A stretch of 38,619 bases of DNA from Pseudomonadota bacterium (GTDB lineage: Bacteria; Pseudomonadota; Gammaproteobacteria; Acidiferrobacterales; Acidiferrobacteraceae): the NCBI GenBank assembly GCA_021841585.1, contig JAKBUS010000023.1:1-38619 (forward strand), written 5' to 3'. Positions within the stretch are counted from its first letter, which is position 1, and the number at the start of each line of letters is the position of its first letter. Below are positions 1 through 10,283 of this stretch, piece after piece. Made by a program: the position numbers and the translations under genes. The notes beneath the pieces are model-generated. The model did not search any database and had not been told where the DNA came from. It was given only the letters and a program-made list of their open reading frames with translations.

Positions 1-569
1 GATAGCGAGGCGCTCACCGGTCCCATCGAGTAGTTGACCTGCGCCCCGCGGCTCACCGCGTTCTCGCTGTTCCACAGCAGGCCGCGCTCGATGTTCTGGT
101 CCATCCAACTCCAGGTGACCTCGCCACCCATCAGGGTCGGGAGCTTGCCGACCTCCACCGAGAAGTGGCTGGTCGGGGCGAGCGTGATATAGGCCTCGGG
201 CACCGCCCCGTAGTAGTAGTAGGGCACAGAAGGGGTTGGCAGTATGGGTTCGCCGAGGGTCGGGAAGTTGTAGGACCCGCCCATGACGAAGAACTGTACA
301 AGCCCGGTGGTCTTCTGCAAGATCAACTCGGCGTTGGTGATATCGAGCCGCGTGTGGCGATCGGTGCCGAAGGCCGCCGGGCCGCTGAGCCCCACGGGAT
401 TGCTCTGCCAGGTGCCGGCCGCGCTCAACACGCCCTGCGCCGAAAGGGTGCCAAGGGGCCCGGCGGAAAAGTTAATGGCCTTGGGCGGGTTCAGGGTGGC
501 GTGGGCATGGGGGGCGGCAAGGCCGAGCCCACACAGTGCAACCGGTACCGCCAATAGTGTTTTGCGCAT
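1..569 (-). CDS. porin-like outer-membrane beta-barrel protein, 5' part only
   Basis: The minus-strand frame opens at ATG 569 and runs off the left edge, giving 189 codons. The first 25 residues form a clear signal peptide (MRKTLLAVPVALCGLGLAAPHAHA). The rest has alternating polar and aromatic strands typical of a beta-barrel, with a segment near residues 140-175 (VEVGKLPTLMGGEVTWSW, then NIERGLLWNSENAVSRG) that resembles OmpL-like BBP2 porins. A purine-rich GAGGAAGGA stands just before the start. Its likely role is diffusion of small solutes across the outer membrane; the substrate is unknown. It is divergent from the urease operon, and a second porin of similar type lies on the operon's other side. 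The family call is from recall of sequence style, without a search. Confidence 0.75.
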   Translation of the reverse strand, partial: MRKTLLAVPVALCGLGLAAPHAHATLNPPKAINFSAGPLGTLSAQGVLSAAGTWQSNPVGLSGPAAFGTDRHTRLDITNAELILQKTTGLVQFFVMGGSYNFPTLGEPILPTPSVPYYYYGAVPEAYITLAPTSHFSVEVGKLPTLMGGEVTWSWMDQNIERGLLWNSENAVSRGAQVNYSMGPVSASL

Positions 570-1317
570 TATGTCCTTCCTCATTGTCGAACTTTGTCAT
601 TGCCAAGGCGCTTTCGGTGGCGAGTGCCTCATCCGATTATCACCGGTTTCCCGAGCAGCCTTTTATGGCGTCTCCCTCCTGGGGCGGTCTCGCCAAGGCG
701 CAAACCGCCGGGGATCTTTGGGTTTCCTCCCCAAACGGCAGCGCCTCGCGGCGGAATGCAAAAGATGCGGTCCGCCCCGGTCTTAGCGAGCACCTCGCGG
801 CGAGTACGGATCTTGCTTGCTAATGCACGCTGCCGTGTGCGCCTCTTGCAATAATCGTTCCGGGAACACGTTGCCGAGCGCGGGGAGGGGCTTGAGTCGC
901 CACGACGAGACTATCTTGATGGCCACCTTCCTGGTGATGGATCAAGCATCGCTCCACGAATGGGCGCGCTGGCGCGTGAGAGGCCCTAAGGCGCATCGGC
1001 CCGCAGCCGTGAATCGGGGGCCGAGGGCGCCGCATGGACATTTCTGGGGCACCGCCGGATGACGGTGCCCCACAATAGGGCGCTGGCCTGAGGGCTCAAG
1101 CATGGGCCCGCCGCTCGGAAACGGCCCCCCGGGTCACCCGCGAGCGGGCCATCGCCTCAAGCGGATAAGGGCATAAGCCCGACTTTAGGCCCGGGGGGGC
1201 GCGAGGCGCCGTCGTCGGGCACGGCACCCCGCCGATTGCGGACCGGTTTCATTTTCTAGGGTGGGCGCCCGGTGGCGCGAAGCCGTCGTCCTTTGTGCTG
1301 CGCAAGGAAAGACTGAC
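570..1317. other. divergent intergenic region between porin gene and ureD
   Basis: About 750 bases with no convincing gene: short frames on both strands have no recognisable family or ribosome site. It should hold the promoters of the leftward porin gene and the rightward urease operon, but I see no strong sigma-70 or sigma-54 promoter. A perfect hairpin lies at 1046-1071 (GGGGCACCG, 8-base loop, CGGTGCCCC) without a clear T run. A second imperfect inverted repeat at about 1105-1150 pairs GGCCCGCCGCTCG with CGAGCGGGCC. Either could end stray transcripts or form part of the urease leader. Confidence 0.5.
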
Positions 1318-2145
1318 ATGCGAAACCCCGATGGCGGATGGGATGCGTCCTTGGCCTTGCGCTTTGCCCGGCAAGGCCCGCGCACCGCGCTTGTCGCCAA
1401 TCGCCACCATGGGCCGGCACGCGTGCAGCGCCCCTTTTATCCGGAAGGCCCGGAATGCGTGCATGCCTACCTCTTGCACCCGCCCGGTGGTTATGTCGGC
1501 GGCGACAGCCAGATCCTCGACGTGCATTGTGGGCGTGACGCCGCGGTATTGCTCACGACACCCGCCGCCACAAAATTTTACAAATCGTTGGGGCCCTTCG
1601 TGCGCCAACGGCTGGCCTTTACGCTTGCGGCGGGCGCGCGTCTCGAGTGGTTGCCGATGGAAGCGATCGTATTTCATGAGGCGCGCGTGCAGAGCACCGT
1701 GCGCATAGACCTCGCTGCCGGCGCGTCTTTCGCCGGCTGGGATATCGTGTGCCTCGGGCGTCCGGCAAGCCATGAGCCGTTCGCGTCCGGGGTCTTCGAT
1801 CAGCGTTTCAGTGTCTGGCGCGAGGGTCTCCCGTTGTGGATGGAGCACGCCGTTTACGAGGGCGGCAACGCGGTCCTCCAGCAAAAATACGGTCTGGGCG
1901 GGGCCCGCGTATACGCCACTTTTGTTTGCACTAAAATGGGCGAGTTCGATGCCACCGCCCTGCGTGTTTTGTGTCGCGATAACCCCGAGCCCTTGTCGTT
2001 CAGTGAGAATGGCGACATACTCGTCGTCCGCTACCTTGGCGACAGTTCGCAGCGCGCCCGCAATGCGCTGACACGCGCGTGGCACATCGTTCGGCACGCG
2101 CACTTCGGTGTGGGCGCCTGCGAGCCAAGAATCTGGCAAACCTAA
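1318..2145 (+). CDS. ureD: urease accessory protein UreD (UreH)
   Basis: UreD is the scaffold that, with UreF and UreG, docks on apo-urease and lets nickel reach the active site. The 275-residue product has family hallmarks: [10 protein letters not shown] near the N-terminus, [30 protein letters not shown] at about residues 37-66 and [11 protein letters not shown] at about residues 80-90. I chose ATG 1318 over the in-frame GTG at 1261 because AAGGAAAG lies about 7 bases upstream and the length fits the family. It is the first gene of ureDABCEFG; its TAA is 14 bases before ureA. No oddity seen. Confidence 0.93.
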   Translation: MRNPDGGWDASLALRFARQGPRTALVANRHHGPARVQRPFYPEGPECVHAYLLHPPGGYVGGDSQILDVHCGRDAAVLLTTPAATKFYKSLGPFVRQRLAFTLAAGARLEWLPMEAIVFHEARVQSTVRIDLAAGASFAGWDIVCLGRPASHEPFASGVFDQRFSVWREGLPLWMEHAVYEGGNAVLQQKYGLGGARVYATFVCTKMGEFDATALRVLCRDNPEPLSFSENGDILVVRYLGDSSQRARNALTRAWHIVRHAHFGVGACEPRIWQT

Positions 2146-2159
2146 ACGGGATCGACGCG

Positions 2160-2462
2160 ATGGATTTGCTGCCTCAGGAACGCGATAAGCTTCTCATCTT
2201 CACCGCCGCGCTGGTCGCGGAACGGCGACGCGCGCGCGGCCTGAAGCTCAATTACCCCGAGGCCGTGGCCTTCATCAGCGCGGCGCTGCTCGAGGGCGCG
2301 CGCGATGGGCGCAGCGTGGCGGATCTCATGAGCTATGGGACCACGGTACTGACCCGCGCAGACGTCATGCCGGGCGTGGCCGACATGGTGGGCGAGGTGC
2401 AGGTAGAGGCGACCTTTCCGGACGGTACCAAGCTCGTGACCGTGCATAACCCCATTTTGTGA
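2160..2462 (+). CDS. ureA: urease gamma subunit UreA
   Basis: Small structural subunit of urease, which hydrolyses urea to ammonia and carbamate in the cytoplasm. The 100-residue length is exactly usual for a separate gamma subunit. It begins [39 protein letters not shown] and ends [16 protein letters not shown], both diagnostic. The frame is open further upstream, but the family start is the internal ATG at 2160. It is followed after 7 bases by ureB, so gamma and beta are separate genes as in Klebsiella and not fused as in Helicobacter. Confidence 0.97.
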   Translation: MDLLPQERDKLLIFTAALVAERRRARGLKLNYPEAVAFISAALLEGARDGRSVADLMSYGTTVLTRADVMPGVADMVGEVQVEATFPDGTKLVTVHNPIL

Positions 2463-2469
2463 GCGCGCG

Positions 2470-2777
2470 ATGACGGTAGGCGAGATCGATACCGCGGGGC
2501 ATGATGTGCGTTTGAATGGCGGGTGCGTGTCGACGCGCGTACTGGTGGCCAATTGCGGGGACCGCCCGATCCAGGTCGGGTCCCACTACCATTTCTACGA
2601 GACGAATAAGGCGCTGGTGTTCGACCGCGACCTAAGCCGCGGCTGCCGCCTCAACATCCCCGCGGGGACTGCCGTGCGTTTCGAGCCGGGACAGAGCCGC
2701 GAGGTGGAGCTCATTCCCTACGAGGGCTTGAGGCGCGTGTTCGGATTTCGGGGCCTGGTGATGGGGGAGCTCGACGC

Positions 2778-2781
<4 letters not shown>
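2470..2781 (+). CDS. ureB: urease beta subunit UreB
   Basis: Second structural subunit, 103 residues, of the (UreABC)3 urease. It contains the family's [24 protein letters not shown] stretch (about residues 27-50) and the closing [14 protein letters not shown]. Its TGA overlaps the ATG of ureC (ureC begins at 2778), which suggests translational coupling to keep subunits equimolar. Start ATG 2470 lies 7 bases after the ureA stop. Nothing unusual. Confidence 0.97.
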
Positions 2782-4481
<1,700 letters not shown>

Positions 4482-4483
4482 GC

Positions 4484-4927
4484 ATGAATGCCGTGCGCCG
4501 GGTGACGAGCTATGCCGATGCCAATGCGCCCTGGCACGCGGTGCTGACCCTGCCCTTCGAGCGGCGCGTGAAGAGCCGCCAGCGCGCCGTGCTCGATGAC
4601 GGCGGCGAGGTGCATTTGGATCTGCCGCGCGGCGGGGTCCTTCGCGATGGCGACCGGTTGCGCGCTGAGGACGGGCTTGTGATCGTGGTGCGTGCCGCCG
4701 CCGAGCAGTTGAGCCGGGCGACGAGCGATGAACCGCTCGCGCTTGCGCGGGCCTCCTACCACCTTGGCAATCGCCACGTCCCGGTGCAGATCGAGGCGGG
4801 CGCGGTCGCTTATCCCGCCGACCACGTGCTCGATGCCATGATCCGGCAACTGGGGCTTTCGGTGAGCGCCTGCACCGGCCCGTTCGAGCCAGAGGGCGGG
4901 GCCTATGGGCATCACCACCATGAATGA
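4484..4927 (+). CDS. ureE: urease nickel metallochaperone UreE
   Basis: UreE delivers nickel to the UreDFG-apoenzyme complex. The 147-residue protein has an N-terminal domain with LPFERRVKSRQRAVLDDGGEVHLDLPRGGVLRDGD and a C-terminal metal-binding domain with YHLGNRHVPVQIE and DHVLDAMIRQLGL. It ends GHHHHE, a short histidine tail compared with the long His-rich tail of Klebsiella UreE, so it probably binds fewer nickel ions. The last 23 bases overlap ureF in another frame. Confidence 0.94.
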   Translation: MNAVRRVTSYADANAPWHAVLTLPFERRVKSRQRAVLDDGGEVHLDLPRGGVLRDGDRLRAEDGLVIVVRAAAEQLSRATSDEPLALARASYHLGNRHVPVQIEAGAVAYPADHVLDAMIRQLGLSVSACTGPFEPEGGAYGHHHHE

Positions 4928-5591
4928 CGCGGTGGTGCTCTGCCAGACCCTGCGGCTTGCGAGCCCGGCCTTGCCCATCGGTGCCTATAGTTATTCGCAA
5001 GGACTCGAAAGCGCGGTCGCCAAGGGCTGGATAGCGGATGAATCCACGGCCCGTGACTGGATAGAGGGCCTCCTGACCCTCGCGGTCGCGCGCCTCGACC
5101 TGCCGCTCCTGTGCCGGTTGCGCGGCGCACTCGCGACCCATGATCACGCGCGGCTCGTGTTCTGGAGCCACTATTTGCGCGCGAGCCGCGAGGCCCGCGA
5201 GCTTGCCGATGAAGACCGGGCGCTGGGCACGGGCCTGCTGCGGCTTTTGGGCGACGAGCCGTGGGCGCGGCGCGCGGGCGTGGCCGATGTCCCGCCAAGC
5301 CTCCCCTTGGGGTTTGCGGCGGCCTCTCTCGCCTGGGGCCTCTCTGAACAGGCGGGGCTGACCGCCTACGCCTGGTCTTGGCTTGAGAATCAGGTCGCGG
5401 CGGCCATGAAGACCGTACCGCTTGGGCAAAGCGCCGGGCAGCGCCTCTTGAGCGCGATGCTAGCCCCGCTCGCGCGCGCGGTGGCATGCGCCCCGGAGAT
5501 CGCCGACGATGACCTGGGCGCGCTGGCCCCGGGCTTTGCCATCGCTTGCGCCCACCACGAGACCCAATACACGCGGCTCTTTCGGTCATGA
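4905..5591 (+). CDS. ureF: urease accessory protein UreF
   Basis: UreF bridges UreD and UreG in the urease activation complex and gates UreG GTPase activity. The 228-residue product starts [38 protein letters not shown], the classic UreF N-terminus, and carries AASLAWGLS and [12 protein letters not shown] further on. ATG 4905 is preferred to ATG 4920 because AGAGGG lies 8 bases ahead of the first; both starts lie inside ureE. Its TGA overlaps the ureG ATG (ATGA at 5588-5591). Confidence 0.93.
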   Translation: MGITTMNDAVVLCQTLRLASPALPIGAYSYSQGLESAVAKGWIADESTARDWIEGLLTLAVARLDLPLLCRLRGALATHDHARLVFWSHYLRASREARELADEDRALGTGLLRLLGDEPWARRAGVADVPPSLPLGFAAASLAWGLSEQAGLTAYAWSWLENQVAAAMKTVPLGQSAGQRLLSAMLAPLARAVACAPEIADDDLGALAPGFAIACAHHETQYTRLFRS

Positions 5592-6223
5592 GTGAACACC
5601 ATCACCGTGGGCCCCTGCGGGTCGGTGTCGGCGGACCGGTCGGTTCCGGCAAGACCGCGCTCGTCGATGCCTTGTGTAAGCGCATGCGCGCGCACCATGA
5701 CATCGCGGTGGTCACCAACGACATCTATACGCGGGAGGACGCCGAGTTCCTGATGCGCAGCGGGGCGCTGCCCGTCGAGCGCATCATGGGCGTCGAGACC
5801 GGCGGCTGTCCCCATACCGCGATCCGTGAGGATGCCTCCATGAACCTCGCCGCCATCGACGACCTCACGCACCGCTTCCCGGCGCTCGATATCCTGTTCA
5901 TCGAAAGCGGTGGCGACAACCTGAGCGCCACCTTCAGTCCCGAGCTCTCGGATCTCACTCTCTATGTCATCGACGTCGCCGCCGGCGACAAGATCCCGCG
6001 CAAGGGCGGACCAGGCATCACCCGCTCGGACCTGCTCGTCATCAACAAAATCGACCTCGCGCCTCACGTCGGGGCCTCCCTCGATGTCATGCGCCGCGAT
6101 GCCGCGCGGATGCGGGGCGAGCGGCCCTTCCTCCTCACCAATTTGAAGACCGGGGAGGGCGTGTCCGAGGTCGTGGCCTTCATTGAACGCGAGGGCGGCC
6201 TCCAGCCGGCCTTGCCCCGTTGA
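5588..6223 (+). CDS. ureG: urease accessory GTPase UreG
   Basis: UreG is the SIMIBI GTPase that powers nickel insertion. The 211-residue product has the P-loop [12 protein letters not shown] (residues 15-26), [12 protein letters not shown], the CPH metal motif in [30 protein letters not shown] and the guanine-specifying NKID. The frame is open upstream to 5546, but ATG 5588 gives the family N-terminus and a 4-base ATGA overlap with ureF. The N-terminus SEHHHRG has a short histidine patch. It is the last gene of the urease operon; no urea transporter gene follows. Confidence 0.96.
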   Translation: MSEHHHRGPLRVGVGGPVGSGKTALVDALCKRMRAHHDIAVVTNDIYTREDAEFLMRSGALPVERIMGVETGGCPHTAIREDASMNLAAIDDLTHRFPALDILFIESGGDNLSATFSPELSDLTLYVIDVAAGDKIPRKGGPGITRSDLLVINKIDLAPHVGASLDVMRRDAARMRGERPFLLTNLKTGEGVSEVVAFIEREGGLQPALPR

Positions 6224-6400
6224 AGGGCGCGGGCGCTTTGCTGTCGCCCTGAAACGGGGCAGCCCACCCCAAGGTCCCGCGGCCTTTTTCCGCAAAAAGC
6301 CTTGCAGTCCGCATATCAAGGCTATTTATCTCCCATTCCATCACAGCGGCACCGTTCTTGCTAATGAGCCTCCTCGAACAATCAAACGGGGAGGAACCCA
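6224..6400. other. spacer between ureG and the interrupted porin gene
   Basis: Two inverted repeats are visible. At 6224-6250 AGGGCG pairs with CGCCCT right after the ureG stop; at 6298-6323 AGCCTTG pairs with CAAGGCT, with A residues on its left side. Neither has a good T run, so they are weak terminator candidates for the urease operon. The porin promoter must lie downstream of them; GCTAAT at 6360-6365 is a possible -10 box but I find no convincing -35. Confidence 0.35.
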
Positions 6401-6796
6401 ATGCACGTCAAGAATCATCTGAAGACTGTCCGCCGCGCGCTGGTGTTGGCGATGATGGCGGTGGTCCCGGCCATGGCCGCGACCCATAACGCCACGACCG
6501 TAGACGGGATCACGATCTCCGGCTACATCGACCCGACGTATATCTATAACCAGGATGCTCACGTAAGCTCCTTTTTCTTTGCCGACCGCAACACGCCGTA
6601 CTATTACTACCACAGCACCTTCGGCGATCTCTATCTCGACTTCAACAAGAAGTTCGGCGACGGCGGATCGATCGATATCCAGATCATGCCGACGCGCGGC
6701 TACGGCAGCGCCTTCGGTAGCCCCAACACCCCTCACGCCGCCAACAGCATCATAAACGCCGCGGTCCTGACCCTGCCGGTAAGTAAGGAAGTCGAC
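6401..6796 (+). pseudogene. OmpL-like porin, 5' part, interrupted by IS21 element
   Basis: Codons 1-132 of an outer-membrane porin gene. GGGAGGAA precedes ATG 6401. The product has a signal peptide ending near AMAATHN (about residues 26-30), then GITISGYIDPTYIYNQ and FGDLYLDFNKKFGDGGSIDIQIMPTRGYG, which look like BBP2/OmpL-like porin strands. The insertion sits after Val-Asp at codons 131-132. The element's own end supplies TGT TAA, so the truncated product gains one Cys and stops. The other part is at 10304-11083, and joining 6796 to 10304 restores the frame. It follows the urease operon; a role in urea or other solute entry is only a guess. Confidence 0.9.
6792..6796. repeat. target-site duplication, left copy (TCGAC)
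   Basis: The five bases TCGAC abut the left end of the inserted element and are repeated directly at 10299-10303 abutting its right end. Five bases falls in the 4-8 bp range known for IS21-family insertions. Matching copies indicate the insertion has not since been rearranged. Confidence 0.9.
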
Positions 6797-6811
6797 TGTT
6801 AAATCGCACCC
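6797..6811. repeat. left terminal inverted repeat of the IS21 element
   Basis: TGTTAAATCGCACCC starts the element and pairs with 10284-10298 (13 of 15). Just inside, at about 6809-6860, two degenerate copies of the GGCGCCA/TTCGCGG subterminal unit follow. A further TTTCCCGGTTTCGGATGGG-like stretch at about 6862-6883 is mirrored near 10138-10161, so the end symmetry extends beyond the tips. Confidence 0.85.
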
Positions 6812-6989
6812 TAAAGGCGCCACCGATTCGCGGCTTAATGGAGCCACGACAAAGTGGCCTTTTCCCGGTTTCGGATGGGTTCCTTTTACAGGGTTTTCGG
6901 CAAGCTGCCAAGAGCGTCGAAATACCATCTCGTGAGGACGGGGCGGCAGACGGAGAGCGCCGCCCCGCCGAGGTGAGGAGAGGCGCGGT

Positions 6990-7616
6990 TTAGGAGGTAG
7001 GCGCGGGATGGGGCGAGGATGGCGCGGGGCCTGGGGGCTGCGCCGCCAGCACACCCAGGAGACGCCCGCATTCGGCGCTCTTTTGCGCATGCCGCTCGTG
7101 CGCGTCGACAAGATCGGTTTTGAGCTCCGCGATCCGGGCGTCCCGTTCGGTGATGGTCGCGTGACACGCCGCCTGCGCGGCCTCGCAGGCGGCCCCTTGG
7201 GTACGCCACTGCTCGATCGCGGAGGCTTGGTCGCGCAGGGTGGCCTCGGCCTCGCGGACGCAGGCCTCGAGACGCGCGACCTCCTGCAGGGCCTCCTGGA
7301 TCGCGGCCTGGGCGGCCTGCGCCTGCGCCGCGGCCTGGGCCCGGACGGCGTCGATCTCCTGGCGCGCGAGCGTGCATGCGGCCGTCCACATGGCGGTCAG
7401 GGCCTGGGTGGCCGCGGCCGCGATCACAGGCGGCAGCGCGATCGGGGGTGGCGCCTCGGTGTGCGCCCGCCAGGCGCGCAGATGCTGGGCTACGGTGGTG
7501 AAGCTGCCGGCGCCGAGCGCCTGGCGCACGGCTTGGACGGTGACGGTCTGACCGCGATCACGCAAGTCGGACGCGACGGCAAAGACCTGTTCGGGTGTGA
7601 TGCCTGAGCGGGACAT
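6990..7616 (-). CDS. KfrA-like DNA-binding coiled-coil protein, IS passenger
   Basis: The 208-residue product starts MSRSGITPEQVFAVASDLRDRGQTVTVQAVRQALGAGSFTTVAQHLRAWR, which matches the KfrA N-terminal DNA-binding domain style (helix-turn-helix, residues about 5-50). A long Ala/Gln/Glu-rich coiled coil follows (about 75-185), then a Pro-rich tail. AAGGAGAT stands 3 bases before ATG 7616. In plasmids such as RK2, KfrA is an autoregulatory DNA-binding protein. Here it is the third gene of an IS21-type element; it could regulate transposition, act on target or donor DNA, or simply be cargo. An 8-bp repeat array lies about 80 bases upstream of its start. No catalytic motif is seen. Confidence 0.8.
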   Translation of the reverse strand: MSRSGITPEQVFAVASDLRDRGQTVTVQAVRQALGAGSFTTVAQHLRAWRAHTEAPPPIALPPVIAAAATQALTAMWTAACTLARQEIDAVRAQAAAQAQAAQAAIQEALQEVARLEACVREAEATLRDQASAIEQWRTQGAACEAAQAACHATITERDARIAELKTDLVDAHERHAQKSAECGRLLGVLAAQPPGPAPSSPHPAPTS

Positions 7617-7697
7617 ACGATCTCCTTGATAGGGCTATCCCCGCACGTCCGGGCCGCCGATAGGGCGTGCGGTCGTGCGGGAATCGCCTCATGCTGT

Positions 7698-7729
7698 AAC
7701 GTAATAACGTAATAACGTAATGGCGTAAT
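7698..7729. repeat. four tandem 8-bp repeats upstream of the KfrA-like gene
   Basis: Three perfect head-to-tail AACGTAAT units (7698-7705, 7706-7713, 7714-7721) and one variant GGCGTAAT (7722-7729) fill the istB to passenger-gene gap. A GCAACGT remnant follows at about 7733-7739. Exact octamer spacing is less than one helical turn. Between this array and the gene, CCCGCAC (about 7638) and GTGCGGG (about 7675) form an inverted pair and GATAGGGC occurs twice. Together these look like an operator region, by analogy with KfrA operators upstream of kfrA; that function is inferred. Confidence 0.7.
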
Positions 7730-7743
7730 GCCGCAACGTCCCA

Positions 7744-8538
7744 TCAGGCCGTGTCGGTGCGGTCCCGACGCTTATCCCCGGGGGGATGCGCGGCGGGATC
7801 GGAAGACGCAGGGCGCGGTTTGCGGTGGCTTGCGCCGTCGAGGACCACCCGATAGGCCCCGTCTTGCAGGCGGTCGAGGGTCGCGGCGGCCAGCATCTTG
7901 TTGGGAAAGGCGCTCGGCCATTCGCTCCAATCCAGGTTGCTTGTGATAAGGCAGCTGCCGCGCTCATAGCGTTCGGCGATGAGGTCGCAGAAGTCCTCGT
8001 CCTCGGGGGATCGCAGTGGACGCAGACCGAAATCGTCGACGATGATGAGGTCGACCCGGGCAAGCTGCTTGAGCTTGCGGTCGTAGGCCTGCGTGGCGCG
8101 CGCCGCGCGCATCTGCGCGAGCAACCGCGCCTGCGTGGCGAACACGACATCGAAGCCTTGGCGCAGCGCGCAATGCCCCAGGGCCTGGGCCAGATGGCTC
8201 TTGCCGGTGCCGGTCGGCCCCACGATCAAGACCGGGGCCTTCTCGGTCACGAACCGGCCGGTGGCGAGATCCGCGATGAGCGCGTGCGGGGCCGAGGGCC
8301 GTTCGGCGAAGTCGAAGCGCTCCAGGGTCTTGTCGGCGAGCACCTGGGACCTGCGCAGGCGCTGGGCGAACTTATGCTGCTCGCGGCGCGCCACCTCGTC
8401 TTGGATCAAGAGCGCCAGGAAGTCGGTGTAGGCGAGCTGTCCGGCGATGGCCTGCCGGTTGCGGGCCTCCAACGAGTCGAGGATGCCCGACAGGCGCAGC
8501 TGCTTTAGGTAGGGCACAAGGGATGGCATGGGATTCAT
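7744..8538 (-). CDS. istB: IS21-family helper ATPase IstB
   Basis: IstB is the AAA+ ATPase that remodels target DNA and assists the IstA transposase. The 264-residue product has the Walker A motif GPTGTGKS (residues 107-114), Walker B VDLIIVDDFG (about 162-171), and ITSNLDWSEW as sensor region. ATG 8538 is chosen because TTTTAGGAG lies about 8 bases upstream; longer in-frame extension would overlap istA without adding family sequence. It starts 26 bases after the istA stop. The C-terminus (RKPRPASSDPAAHPPGDKRRDRTDTA) is a basic, disordered tail. It appears intact. Confidence 0.95.
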   Translation of the reverse strand: MNPMPSLVPYLKQLRLSGILDSLEARNRQAIAGQLAYTDFLALLIQDEVARREQHKFAQRLRRSQVLADKTLERFDFAERPSAPHALIADLATGRFVTEKAPVLIVGPTGTGKSHLAQALGHCALRQGFDVVFATQARLLAQMRAARATQAYDRKLKQLARVDLIIVDDFGLRPLRSPEDEDFCDLIAERYERGSCLITSNLDWSEWPSAFPNKMLAAATLDRLQDGAYRVVLDGASHRKPRPASSDPAAHPPGDKRRDRTDTA

Positions 8539-8564
8539 GGGATGAGCTCCTAAAAGGTTCGGTG

Positions 8565-10097
8565 TCAGTGCACGGATTCGGAGGAGGAGCGACTGAAGCG
8601 TCCCCCCCGTACATAGGGTTCCTCGAGGGCCGCGGTCTCGGCCTGCGCGCTTGCGTGATCGAGCCCCTGGATGAGGATGCTCTTGACGGTGCGGTAGCGC
8701 GGCGTCCCGAAATGCACGGCGCGCGCGCACGCCGCCTCGAGACGTGTCGCCCCGTACTGGTCGGCCAGCCGCAAGAGTCCTTGCGCCGCGCGCAGGTGCT
8801 CCAGCACGCGATCGGCAAAGAGCGCCTCGACCACGGCCCGGCAGGCGGGTCCAATGGCCTGGGCGGACTTCAGGCACCACTGCGGGTCGCGCAAAGCATA
8901 GGCCTGGGCGTCCGGTGGCATGTGGTCGGGTACGGTGGCGTGGCTCCCGGGCTTTGTGAGGCGCGCATGGGTGGCGACCAGCCCATGGTCCTCATAGACC
9001 CGCACCACGCTGGCGGTGGCCGCAAGCCACAGGCTATGCCGGATCAGGCGAAACGGGACCGAGTAGTGGCAGTACTCGTACTGGACATGGGCGTTGCCAT
9101 GGACCCGCACCTGGGCCCACACCGGACACTCCGGGGCGATCGCGGGCAACGGCTTCAAGAGCGCCTGTTCGGTCTCGGTAAAGAGCGTAAGCGGCCGCGC
9201 GCGCGTGGTGCCGTGGATGCGGTTGCCGGCCTCGCCCAAGACCCAGGCCCGCAACTCGGCGTTGGCGTGGGCGAGGCTATGAAACTCACGCAACGCGAGG
9301 AAGCCTGTCTTGATATATTTGACGCCCGCCTCGACGCGCCCCTTCTTCTGGGGATCCCGCGGTGGACAGGCATCGATCCGAAAGCCATAGCCCAGGGCCA
9401 GATCCCCATAGGCGCGCTGCACCGTGGGTTCGTAGTAACAGGCGCGGGTGATGGCGCACTTGGCGTTATCGATGATCAAGCGCCCCGGGACGCCATTGAA
9501 CCACTCGAAGGCGTGGCGATGGCAGGCGAGCCATGTCTCCACCTTCTGGTTGCGCACGAGCTCGGCGTATTGGTGGCGGCTCCAGGCGAGCGTCATCACG
9601 AAAAACCAGGTCTTCATGACCTCGCCGGTCGCGCGGTCGACGATCTGTGGCCCTTGCCCGAAGTCGACCTGGGCGGCGTCTGCGACCGCGAAATCCAGGA
9701 TCACCGTGGCCGGGGGACTTGAGTCGACGACCCGATCGAGCAGACGGTAGATGGTGTGCACGCTGCCGGTGAAGCGGTACTTGCGCACCAGGGCCTGGTG
9801 GATGGCCGTCGCGGTGATCCCCTGACCGTGCCAAGCGAGGATCTGCTCGCGAAAGGGCGCGGCGCTCGACACCGACCGGTTCGTCGGGGCCGGGGTAAAC
9901 ACCTCCGCCAGCGCCCGATCCTCGGGCAGAGGGGTCTTGGGGTCAAGCCAGCCCCGCTCTAAGGCCTGTCGGCGCACTCGGGCTACGGTCTTGCGACCCA
10001 CCCGCTGGGCGCGGGCCACATCACGATCGGACTCGCCCAATCGCAGGCGTTGAATCACTTGCCGGATCTCGTACATCTCGAACCTCCTGTTGCTCAT
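8565..10097 (-). CDS. istA: IS21-family DDE transposase IstA
   Basis: IstA cuts and joins the element ends. The 510-residue product has an N-terminal helix-turn-helix (EIRQVIQRLRLGESDRDVARAQRVGRKTVARV, about 9-41), then an RNase H-like catalytic core with D145 in AQVDFGQGPQ, D210 in LIIDNAKC and E256 in KKGRVEAGVKYIK, the expected DDE triad. The C-terminal part holds the MuA-like barrel region (VWAQVRVHGNAHVQYEYCHYSVPFRLI). AGAGGAG precedes ATG 10097. Length and motifs indicate a complete enzyme. The gene is read from the right end of the element toward istB. Confidence 0.95.
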   Translation of the reverse strand: MSNRRFEMYEIRQVIQRLRLGESDRDVARAQRVGRKTVARVRRQALERGWLDPKTPLPEDRALAEVFTPAPTNRSVSSAAPFREQILAWHGQGITATAIHQALVRKYRFTGSVHTIYRLLDRVVDSSPPATVILDFAVADAAQVDFGQGPQIVDRATGEVMKTWFFVMTLAWSRHQYAELVRNQKVETWLACHRHAFEWFNGVPGRLIIDNAKCAITRACYYEPTVQRAYGDLALGYGFRIDACPPRDPQKKGRVEAGVKYIKTGFLALREFHSLAHANAELRAWVLGEAGNRIHGTTRARPLTLFTETEQALLKPLPAIAPECPVWAQVRVHGNAHVQYEYCHYSVPFRLIRHSLWLAATASVVRVYEDHGLVATHARLTKPGSHATVPDHMPPDAQAYALRDPQWCLKSAQAIGPACRAVVEALFADRVLEHLRAAQGLLRLADQYGATRLEAACARAVHFGTPRYRTVKSILIQGLDHASAQAETAALEEPYVRGGRFSRSSSESVH

Positions 10098-10161
10098 GGC
10101 GTCTCCTCTCGTTAAAAAACCGCGAGAGAGTAACGCACCAAGGGGTCCGAAACGGGAACCG

Positions 10162-10283
10162 GCGACCGAGCGTGGCCTCTTTAGACCGCGAATCGACTGG
10201 CGCCATTACCCCGCGAACGGTGTGGCGCCATTAGACCGCGAATTGACTGGCGCCTTTAGGCCGCGAACGAAATGGCTCCATGG
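10162..10283. repeat. 25-bp tandem repeats in the right end of the IS21 element
   Basis: Units of 25 bases start at 10184, 10209, 10234 and 10259, each containing CCGCGAA followed by TGGCGCCWTTA or a close variant; a degenerate unit precedes at 10162-10183. The left end has about two related units. IS21-type elements are known to carry several transposase-binding repeats near their ends, usually more on the istA side, and this asymmetry fits. The istA promoter should lie here as well. Confidence 0.8.

Noticed and set aside
1046-1071. Perfect hairpin in the porin-ureD gap considered as a riboswitch or terminator
   Set aside because: It has a good stem but no T run and no surrounding conserved riboswitch architecture that I can recognise; kept only as a note in the intergenic entry.
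8523-9722. A 399-codon plus-strand open frame opposite istA
   Set aside because: It is antisense to the well-supported istA transposase, has no recognisable family and reflects high GC content, which lengthens frames opposite real genes.
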